Assembly: GCA_018664265.1 (NCBI GenBank)
Contig: JABJOR010000510.1
Coordinates: forward strand, 1 to 15,682
Length of the DNA stretch: 15,682 bases
Direction of reading: 5' to 3'
Origin: Rhodospirillales bacterium
Lineage (GTDB): Bacteria > Pseudomonadota > Alphaproteobacteria > Rhodospirillales > Casp-alpha2
Every line of letters begins with the position of its first letter. Position 1 is the stretch's first letter. A model generated the notes under the pieces. The model had not been told where the DNA came from, ran no database searches, and worked only from the letters and a program-made list of their open reading frames with translations. Positions 8,506-13,024 of the stretch are shown one piece after another. The translations under genes were made by a program, and so were the position numbers.

Positions 8506-8551
8506 GAAGCTTTTCCACAATACCTAATTCGCAAAATTATCTTCCCCTCCC

Positions 8552-8580
8552 CTTGCGGACACTTCACAACAAACATACAT
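8552..8580 (+). promoter_or_regulatory. Possible heat-shock (RpoH-type) promoter of hsp20
   Basis: CTTGCGG (8552-8558) and CATACAT (8574-8580) with a 15-base spacer resemble the CTTG...CCCATNT pattern of sigma32 promoters. The transcript would start near 8586, exactly where the structured leader begins. The match is partial. Confidence 0.4.
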
Positions 8581-8585
8581 CCCCT

Positions 8586-8699
8586 TCAGACAGAGCATTC
8601 AATGCTGCAGAGCAGGTTGAAAGTCTGTCTGACATTACCATGATGACCTGGCCATTTGGCAGGCATCTTAACCCATGTAGCTCTGAAGAGGATATGGCT
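8586..8699 (+). promoter_or_regulatory. ROSE-like RNA thermometer leader of hsp20
   Basis: The leader can fold into three successive units. Unit 1: a perfect 9-bp stem TCAGACAGA (8586-8594) with TCTGTCTGA (8624-8632), enclosing two small hairpins (GCAT/ATGC 8595-8605; CTGC/GCAG 8605-8615). Unit 2: CCTG...CAGG (8647-8663) with an inner CC/GG and a bulged G. Unit 3: CCATGT (8673-8678) with ATATGG (8692-8697), then CTC-TGAA-GAG (8681-8690), which buries the ribosome binding site AAGAGGA (8686-8692). The strand opposite the site reads UAGCU, one base from the UYGCU hallmark of ROSE elements, which control small heat-shock genes in alphaproteobacteria. The fold was done by eye. Confidence 0.6.
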
Positions 8700-9164
8700 A
8701 TGCACAACATCGATTTTTCACCCCTGTTTCGTCACTCAGTTGGTTTTGACCGTATGCAAAAAATGCTCGATACGGCAACACATATGGATTCGTCTTCACA
8801 ATCTTATCCGCCTTACAACATCGAAGCCTTCAGCGAAAACAACTACGCTATTTCACTGGCCGTGGCCGGATTTGGGCCACAGGACCTTGATGTAACGGTG
8901 ACGGAAAACACCCTGATTATTTCAGGCCAAGCACAAGACAGTAAAGACAATCCGCAATACTTGCACCGAGGCATAGCAAGGCGCGCATTCGAGCGCCGAT
9001 TCCAGCTCGCCGATACAATTAAAGTTACCGGCAGTTCTCTGGATAACGGCATGCTGAATATTGATCTTGTCCGCGAAATTCCAGAATCACAAAAACCCCG
9101 TAAAATTGAAATTGCCAGTCCGGCACATTCAACACAACAAATTGAAACAAGCCAAGCAGCTTGA
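8700..9164 (+). CDS. Small heat-shock protein, Hsp20/IbpA type
   Basis: 154 aa ATP-independent holdase chaperone that binds unfolding proteins. The N-terminus MHNIDFSPLFRHSVGFDRM closely matches the IbpA-type start (MRNFDLSPLYRSAIGFDRL in E. coli). The alpha-crystallin domain runs from about 37 (YPPYNIEAFSENNYAISLAVAGF) to about 130, with a GMLNIDLVREIP end strand, and a short Gln/Ser/Ala-rich tail follows. The frame can be extended upstream to a TTG at 8553, but that part falls in the structured leader and promoter. ATG 8700 has AAGAGGA at the right distance (7 bases); ATG 8694 is too close. It has its own promoter, leader and terminator, so it is a single-gene heat-shock unit. Confidence 0.92.
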   Translation: MHNIDFSPLFRHSVGFDRMQKMLDTATHMDSSSQSYPPYNIEAFSENNYAISLAVAGFGPQDLDVTVTENTLIISGQAQDSKDNPQYLHRGIARRAFERRFQLADTIKVTGSSLDNGMLNIDLVREIPESQKPRKIEIASPAHSTQQIETSQAA

Positions 9165-9206
9165 TTTCTAACGTGCTGAAATTATAGGAGTTTTGTGAAA
9201 TTATTA

Positions 9207-9247
9207 AGGGGGCTACCTTGTGGCAGCCCCCTATTAATTTTTTTTCT
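9207..9247 (+). terminator. Rho-independent terminator of hsp20
   Basis: Stem AGGGGGCT (9207-9214) with AGCCCCCT (9225-9232), a 10-base loop, then a T-rich tract including eight T (9238-9245). Confidence 0.9.
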
Positions 9248-9330
9248 CACCCTGTCAAACTCGCGTTTGAATATTAGCAAAAACACTATAGACAAGGTTT
9301 TGTTTCAAGGTCAAGGACTCTCATAATAAA

Positions 9331-9355
9331 GCTTCAATTTATATGAAATTGAAGC
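9331..9355. repeat. 10-bp inverted repeat directly after the small RNA terminator
   Basis: GCTTCAATTT (9331-9340) and AAATTGAAGC (9346-9355) are exact reverse complements around a 5-base loop. On the minus strand it follows the T run of the small RNA terminator and is itself followed by TTTATTATG, so it may act as a back-up terminator. The gene-free stretch 9165-9518 otherwise holds the hsp20 terminator, the small RNA and its promoter. Confidence 0.55.
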
Positions 9356-9431
9356 AAAAAAACCGCCCCAACCAGGGGCGGCAAGTTTAACAGGGAGGCG
9401 TCGAAGATAAGTAGGTTTTAACCTACTCACC
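9356..9431 (-). ncRNA. Candidate trans-acting small RNA with CCUCCCU loop, ~76 nt
   Basis: Reading the minus strand from about 9431: a 5' hairpin GUAGGUU-AA-AACCUAC (9426-9411); an unpaired stretch of about 28 bases with GCCUCCCUG (9399-9391), complementary to ribosome binding sites; then the stem CCGCCCC-UGGUU-GGGGCGG (9381-9363) and seven U (9362-9356). Hairpin, C-rich single strand, intrinsic terminator is the build of Hfq-type small RNAs. Length and the CCUCCCU element recall the alphaproteobacterial alpha-r8/MmgR (Rfam 'suhB') group as I remember it; I could not check this. There is no sensible reading frame in it. A promoter with a CtrA box lies immediately upstream. Confidence 0.6.
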
Positions 9432-9436
9432 TACCA

Positions 9437-9468
9437 AGTATACATAGATATTCTTAATATTCTGTTAA
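9437..9468 (-). promoter_or_regulatory. CtrA-type promoter of the small RNA (full TTAA-N7-TTAA box)
   Basis: A full CtrA box TTAACAGAATATTAA (minus strand, 9468-9454) is followed by a -10 element TATACT (9442-9437). With a start near 9431 the box spans about -38 to -24, replacing the -35, as at CtrA-activated promoters. There is no ordinary -35 hexamer. The box is symmetric in its half-sites; rightwards it would face the 3' end of the DUF1192 gene, where no + strand gene begins. Confidence 0.6.
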
Positions 9469-9518
9469 ACTATATAAACGCTGTATTTATATTATTTTTG
9501 CACCATAAGTACTATTGA

Positions 9519-9698
9519 TTACTTAAAGAAAGAGTCCGCATTTGATCGGGCTCCATCTTTCAAAACAATTGCATCTTTAGTGCGTTGAATTTCTTCTTCC
9601 AACTCAGCTATATACTCATTTAGAGCTTCAACGGAAAGGATCTCCAGATTCTTGGTTTCTTTCTTTTTCGGTGCAGGTTCCAAGTCATCAGTGTCCAT
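9519..9698 (-). CDS. DUF1192 family small protein
   Basis: 59 aa, the usual size for this alphaproteobacterial family of unknown function. The N-terminus MDTDDLEP precedes a basic PKKKE patch, then the conserved SVEALNEYIAELEEEIQRTKDAI helix, probably a coiled coil, and the family-typical end SADSFFK. A longer frame from ATG 9752 is possible, but GGGAG on the minus strand (9709-9705) sits 6 bases before ATG 9698 (3 before ATG 9701), and the conserved part starts there. The gene is divergent from trcR and ends 50 bases before the CtrA box of the small RNA. Confidence 0.85.
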   Translation of the reverse strand: MDTDDLEPAPKKKETKNLEILSVEALNEYIAELEEEIQRTKDAIVLKDGARSNADSFFK

Positions 9699-9842
9699 CA
9701 TCCACTCCCATTCAATCTGACTGAAATTGTTCTTAAAATTCAATTTTTGCATTCTAAATCATGTTTCAAGGAAAAAACCATCGATTTTACCCGGATAGGG
9801 CATGATTAAATTGAATTTTTACAACTTTTTTTGATAAGTCCT

Positions 9843-9871
9843 TTGACCAAAAGGAAAAGGAAGCGTAAATA
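9843..9871 (+). promoter_or_regulatory. Predicted sigma70-type promoter of trcR
   Basis: TTGACC (9843-9848), a 17-base spacer and TAAATA (9866-9871). This gives a leader of about 70 bases before the trcR ATG. Confidence 0.5.
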
Positions 9872-9937
9872 TGTGCACAACTCCTTTACAATTTAACAAA
9901 GTGCAAACCGCCCGCTGCGTTTTGCCACAGTGGGAAG

Positions 9938-9949
9938 AGGAATATTCCT
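9938..9949 (+). promoter_or_regulatory. Palindrome over the trcR ribosome binding site
   Basis: AGGAATATTCCT is a perfect 12-base palindrome ending at the base before the ATG (9950). It includes the AGGA of the ribosome binding site (GAAGAGGAA, 9935-9942), which can pair with UCCU 4 bases further on. It could dampen initiation or serve as a protein site; chance is also possible. Confidence 0.35.
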
Positions 9950-10633
9950 ATGACGCGTCCTTTGATGCCCAAAGCCACGGCAGTCTGGCTTTTAGATAAT
10001 ACAACACTAACATTCGAGCAGATTGCAGCCTTTTGCGAACTCCACATGCTGGAAATTCAGGCAATTGCCGATGATGAAGTTGCCGTTGGTATGCAGGGTC
10101 TGGATCCTGTACGCGGCGGTGAACTCGAACTTGAAGAAATCAAACGTTGTGAAGCTGATCCGGCTGCACGTCTTGATATGACCCAAAACGCACAAGACCA
10201 TGCAAAACAGCAGAAAAAAAAGAAAGCCCGTTATACACCAGTGTCCAAACGTCAGGACCGCCCGGACGCCATTGCATGGCTATTAAAAAATTACCCGGAA
10301 TTAACCGATGCACAAATCGGCAAGTTGATCGGCACAACAAAACCGACAATCAATTCTATCCGCGACCGTAGCCATTGGAACACACCAAATATTACGGCTC
10401 AAAATCCTGTAGGTCTGGGACTGTGCACAAGCACCGAGCTGGAAAAAGTCATTACGCTGGCCCGTGCACGCGCAGGTATTGTATCAGCCCCCGCAGAAGA
10501 GGCTCAGGCCGAGGCTCCTGCTGCTGAAACAGTAGAAGAGCCACAAAACATTGATGCCGCTTCTGTTTTCGCTAATTATCCAAAGCCCGAATCTGAAACA
10601 GAATCAGAAGCAGAATCGGAAAAAAGCGAATAA
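9950..10633 (+). CDS. trcR: DUF1013 family regulator, TrcR-like (cell cycle)
   Basis: 227 aa. The start MTRPLMPKATAVWLLDNT is the family-typical N-terminus; DUF1013 proteins are annotated as cell-cycle transcriptional regulator TrcR in alphaproteobacteria. Two similar helix-turn-helix-like segments are visible: residues 11-41 (AVWLLDN-TLTFEQI...IQAIAD) and 107-139 (AIAWLLKN..LTDAQI...INSIRD), joined by an acidic part and a basic KKKKARY patch near 90. After the conserved SHWNTPNI block comes a disordered Ala/Pro/Glu/Ser tail (about 175-227). Start ATG 9950 has GAGGAA 9 bases ahead. It is probably a DNA-binding protein; target promoters are not shown by the sequence. The CtrA-box small RNA and DUF1192 lie divergently next door. 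Confidence 0.9.
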   Translation: MTRPLMPKATAVWLLDNTTLTFEQIAAFCELHMLEIQAIADDEVAVGMQGLDPVRGGELELEEIKRCEADPAARLDMTQNAQDHAKQQKKKKARYTPVSKRQDRPDAIAWLLKNYPELTDAQIGKLIGTTKPTINSIRDRSHWNTPNITAQNPVGLGLCTSTELEKVITLARARAGIVSAPAEEAQAEAPAAETVEEPQNIDAASVFANYPKPESETESEAESEKSE

Positions 10634-10650
10634 CTCCATCTGATCCAAAT

Positions 10651-10690
10651 AAAACCCCACCGTGATGCAAATGCTCACAGTGGGGCTTTT
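10651..10690. terminator. Bidirectional terminator between trcR and the rhodanese operon
   Basis: AAAACCCCAC (10651-10660) and GTGGGGCTTTT (10680-10690) with inner GTGA/TCAC. T tracts lie on both outer sides, so it can stop trcR on the plus strand and the minus operon ending at 10716. Confidence 0.85.
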
Positions 10691-10715
10691 CTAATGCAAT
10701 ATAGATATCTCTGCC

Positions 10716-11084
10716 TTATCGGCTTGTTGGATAGCCTGAATCAATCCACGCTTGAGTGCCTACTTCGATATAGTTGACCCGTGAAAAGCCAATCTTTGCC
10801 AACTCGCGTGCAGCTTGCGCTGCCATTGGTCCTGCTTGGCACGATGTGATCACGTGCATACTGCGATCAAAGAGGGCATCTGGTAAGTTTCCCTCACGAA
10901 TTTCATCAAGTTCGATGTTGTATGCGCCGGGAATGATACCCGTGGTTGAGGCAATTGCCGAAGCCGGACGTGGATCAATAAAGATCACATCGCTTTTGTC
11001 CAGAAACATGGCTGCTATTTGTGGCTTAAGTGAAACAATATTATCCTCGGCTTTGGATACTGGTGTGCCATTACATGAAGTCAT
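10716..11084 (-). CDS. Single-domain rhodanese-like sulfurtransferase
   Basis: 122 aa, last gene of the minus operon. Rhodaneses carry sulfane sulfur on an active-site Cys. Here that is C82 in the loop CQAGPMA, after VIFIDPRPASAI (33-44) and GIIPGAYNIELDEI (49-62), both standard rhodanese motifs; WIDSGYP closes the fold. The loop differs from the common CxxGxRA by having Met in place of Arg, which may alter acceptor choice. There is no signal peptide, so it is cytoplasmic. Ribosome binding site AAGGAG, 6 bases before the ATG. The dsrE-like gene ends 30 bases upstream. Likely partner: the DsrE-like protein with its CPPC pair. Confidence 0.9.
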   Translation of the reverse strand: MTSCNGTPVSKAEDNIVSLKPQIAAMFLDKSDVIFIDPRPASAIASTTGIIPGAYNIELDEIREGNLPDALFDRSMHVITSCQAGPMAAQAARELAKIGFSRVNYIEVGTQAWIDSGYPTSR

Positions 11085-11114
11085 CTTTTTCTCCTTTTGT
11101 GAGTTGTTGCGGGT

Positions 11115-11486
11115 TTAGAAGCTAAGTGTGGCTGCGCCATCTTTAATCAGGGCGTGCATGGCTGGTGAGCCGACAATTTCTACACCATCAATCAGATCGT
11201 CCTGTCCGTAACCACGCACAGCAGCGCAAGGGGGGCAGGCCAAAATCTTGCCGCCATTTTTCTGAAAGTTATCAATAAGGTCTTTCATGGAAGGGTCGAA
11301 CGGGTTCATCTTAACATGCTCCGCAGCACCTTTGCGGATCAGATCAATGCCTGCGCTGACCAGGAACATAGTCACTTCAAGGCCGGAACCGAGGCCACCA
11401 TTTGCGACTGTCCAAGCCACGGTTGCACGTTCGTCATCATGTCCACGAGAAGCGACAATAACCAATTTTTCATTTGAGTTAGCCAT
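11115..11486 (-). CDS. DsrE/DsrF-like family protein with CPPC motif
   Basis: 123 aa. LVIVASRGHDDERATVAWTVANGGLGSGLEVTMFLVSAGIDLI is the start of the DsrE/DsrF/TusD-like alpha/beta fold. C84 and C87 form CPPC in the segment GGKILACPPCAAVRG, a place where related proteins carry a sulfur-relay Cys; two Cys in this spacing could also do thiol redox chemistry. It is cytoplasmic. Ribosome binding site AAGGAAAA. It lies between the YgjV-like gene (59 bases before it) and the rhodanese (30 bases after), which suggests handling of persulfide sulfur (inference). It is not dsrE of dissimilatory sulfite reduction: no dsr genes are present. Confidence 0.88.
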   Translation of the reverse strand: MANSNEKLVIVASRGHDDERATVAWTVANGGLGSGLEVTMFLVSAGIDLIRKGAAEHVKMNPFDPSMKDLIDNFQKNGGKILACPPCAAVRGYGQDDLIDGVEIVGSPAMHALIKDGAATLSF

Positions 11487-11545
11487 TAGATTTTCCTTTT
11501 TAAAAATTAAATTTGAGATGTGTCGATTTGATTGGGCACATTGCC

Positions 11546-12133
11546 CTATACGCTTACAGTCTGGTGGGCGCCTCCTATGCCGGGATATCTTGAATGTGAA
11601 ATTGTTCTGTTACGTTTGCGTAGCTCGGCACGTAACGCAGCAAGGCTTATGGCAAGTGAAATACATGCTCCTATCAAGGCTGGGGCGGCTCCAACTAACA
11701 GGTCATAGCCCATTGCAAATGGCGCAGAAGCCAACATAAACATGCGTAGCCTGATTGTGTCGTGCTGAAGTCGTCCGATCATGATTAAGGCTGAGGCTAT
11801 TAAGACAAACAGGGTGGGTAAACCTGCCCAAGTGATCATTCCTGCCGTCGCAACAACCGGAAGAAACGCCAAGCCCAAAACCCGAAGCCGCGGGTTTTCA
11901 CCAACCAATAAAGCGACCAGCGTTTGAGACGCACCAATTATACAAACTGCGGCCCCGCTCCAAGCATCCATCAAGGAATATTGAACCGCGTAGTTCATCC
12001 CTATGCCCATCTGAACACCAAGCATAGAACGGCGCTTGGTGAGCAATGGCCAAATCATCTGACAGGCGAGCCCTGCCGCACCAAATGCGGCTGCTGTGGG
12101 GTTATCCAGTAATGTGCTTATTGTTATTGACAT
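11546..12133 (-). CDS. YgjV-like inner-membrane protein
   Basis: 195 aa, almost wholly hydrophobic, with about six TM segments. The pattern ...MIWPLLTKRRSMLGVQMGIGMNYAVQYSLMDAWSGAAVCIIGASQTLVALLV resembles the YgjV family (E. coli YgjV: 'KRRFKKQLSVYSAVIGVHFFLLG...'); the match is by overall pattern, so the family call is moderate. Function is unknown in E. coli. It is the first gene of the minus operon with dsrE and rhodanese, and its promoter carries a TetR-type operator. It may pass a substrate or signal for the two sulfur-linked enzymes (inference). Ribosome binding site GGAGAGAG precedes the ATG at 12133. The last 20 residues are polar and basic. Confidence 0.75.
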   Translation of the reverse strand: MSITISTLLDNPTAAAFGAAGLACQMIWPLLTKRRSMLGVQMGIGMNYAVQYSLMDAWSGAAVCIIGASQTLVALLVGENPRLRVLGLAFLPVVATAGMITWAGLPTLFVLIASALIMIGRLQHDTIRLRMFMLASAPFAMGYDLLVGAAPALIGACISLAISLAALRAELRKRNRTISHSRYPGIGGAHQTVSV

Positions 12134-12144
12134 TTAACTCTCTC

Positions 12145-12164
12145 CATACCAACTAGTCGGTATG
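12145..12164. promoter_or_regulatory. TetR-family operator before the ygjV-like operon
   Basis: CATACCAACTAGTCGGTATG is a 20-bp palindrome with one mismatched pair (A against C at positions 7 and 14). It lies directly after the -10 of the minus-strand promoter, over the expected transcript start, so binding would block it. The divergent TetR-family gene at 12321 is the natural ligand. A reduced version, ACCAATAGGTAT (12299-12310), lies at the start of the tetR transcript and may be a weak second site. Confidence 0.75.
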
Positions 12165-12193
12165 TAATAAGATACTAAATGGTCTGCTGTCAA
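12165..12193 (-). promoter_or_regulatory. Promoter of the ygjV-dsrE-rhodanese operon
   Basis: On the minus strand: TTGACA (12193-12188, perfect -35), 17-base spacer, TTATTA (12170-12165). The operator follows without a gap. Confidence 0.65.
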
Positions 12194-12266
12194 TCACTTT
12201 TTTGTGAGTTCATTAAAAATTTTAAAATATTATTATATATCAATGCATTAATAATAACAAAATAAC

Positions 12267-12295
12267 TTGATAAAGAGCCTAATTCGGCGTATAAA
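12267..12295 (+). promoter_or_regulatory. Promoter of the TetR-family gene
   Basis: TTGATA (12267-12272), 17-base spacer, TATAAA (12290-12295). It predicts a start near 12302, which rules out the TTG at 12267 as a translation start. Confidence 0.65.
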
Positions 12296-12320
12296 CAAAC
12301 CAATAGGTATGGAGAATGAC

Positions 12321-12956
12321 ATGAAAGATCGCGGCGAAACGACTCGAGAAAGTATATTGGATGCAGCCAAAACACTGGTTATGTCCAAAGGATTTTCTGG
12401 AACATCTATTGATGATGTTCTGAAGCTAACCGGAAAAACCAAGGGTGCGTTTTTCCATCACTTTAAGGGCAAGGCTGATCTTGCCTGCCAATTGGTCAAG
12501 CGATATGCATTGAACGATCTCAAAATGTTTCAGGAGCTCGATAAACAATCCCAGGAACAAAGTGACGATCCGTTACAGCAAATGCTGATCTTTATAGAAC
12601 TGTTTGAAGTCTATATTAGCAACTCAGACGATCCGGCCCCCGGATGCATGTATGCAGTTTACACATATGAAAGTCGACAATTTGATCCGGATGTTTTGGA
12701 TTTCGTTTCGGATACGCTCAGACAATGGACGGCGATCTATGTGCGAAAGTTTCAAGATGTCATGGACAAATACGACCCTGCCTTAGACGTAACCGCAAGG
12801 CAATTGGCAGAAATGATCGTATCTGTGATTGAAGGCGGGCTAGTCTTGCAGCGCGCCCACGGCGACACCGATACAACCAGACGCCAATCTATACAGTTCA
12901 GAAACTACCTGAGATTACTATTTGGAAACCCGAACACAAAGAACGAAGCGGCGTGA
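12321..12956 (+). CDS. TetR-family repressor, NemR-like, with a candidate sensing cysteine
   Basis: 211 aa. The N-terminal DNA-binding domain is clear: RESILDAAKTLVMSKGFSGTSIDDVLKLTGKTKGAFFHHFKGKADL (9-54). The ligand-binding part has PAPGCMYAVYTYE around residues 105-117, where NemR/AcuR-like members carry a GC(L/M) motif; Cys109 is near the position of the electrophile-sensing Cys106 of E. coli NemR, so sensing of reactive compounds is plausible (inference). The start chosen is ATG 12321, with GGAG 6 bases ahead; ATG 12309 and a TTG at 12267 are less likely because they crowd the transcript start or lie in the promoter. It is divergent from the ygjV-like operon, which it probably represses through the operator at 12145-12164. 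Confidence 0.9.
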   Translation: MKDRGETTRESILDAAKTLVMSKGFSGTSIDDVLKLTGKTKGAFFHHFKGKADLACQLVKRYALNDLKMFQELDKQSQEQSDDPLQQMLIFIELFEVYISNSDDPAPGCMYAVYTYESRQFDPDVLDFVSDTLRQWTAIYVRKFQDVMDKYDPALDVTARQLAEMIVSVIEGGLVLQRAHGDTDTTRRQSIQFRNYLRLLFGNPNTKNEAA

Positions 12957-12977
12957 TCTGACGAGCTTCCTTGAGGT

Positions 12978-13001
12978 TTGTAAACCAGCATTGGTTTACA
13001 A
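12978..13001. repeat. 10-bp inverted repeat between convergent tetR and prpE
   Basis: TTGTAAACCA (12978-12987) and TGGTTTACAA (12992-13001), exact reverse complements with a 4-base loop. It lies in the 68-base gap between two convergent genes, so it may act as a terminator in both directions, though no T tract follows on either side. Confidence 0.5.
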
Positions 13002-13024
13002 GCCATCGCGGAACCTGCCGTAGC

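Noticed and set aside
7963..8520. 185-codon minus-strand frame within the cyclase gene
   Set aside because: Antisense of the well-defined catalytic domain; no family resemblance.
8553..8699. N-terminal extension of hsp20 from TTG 8553
   Set aside because: It covers the promoter-like element and the structured leader; ATG 8700 has the ribosome binding site and matches the IbpA-type N-terminus.
12267..12320. Longer TetR-family protein from TTG 12267
   Set aside because: TTG 12267 is the first part of the TTGATA -35 element; the TATAAA -10 lies inside the supposed coding part. ATG 12321 has GGAG at the right distance.
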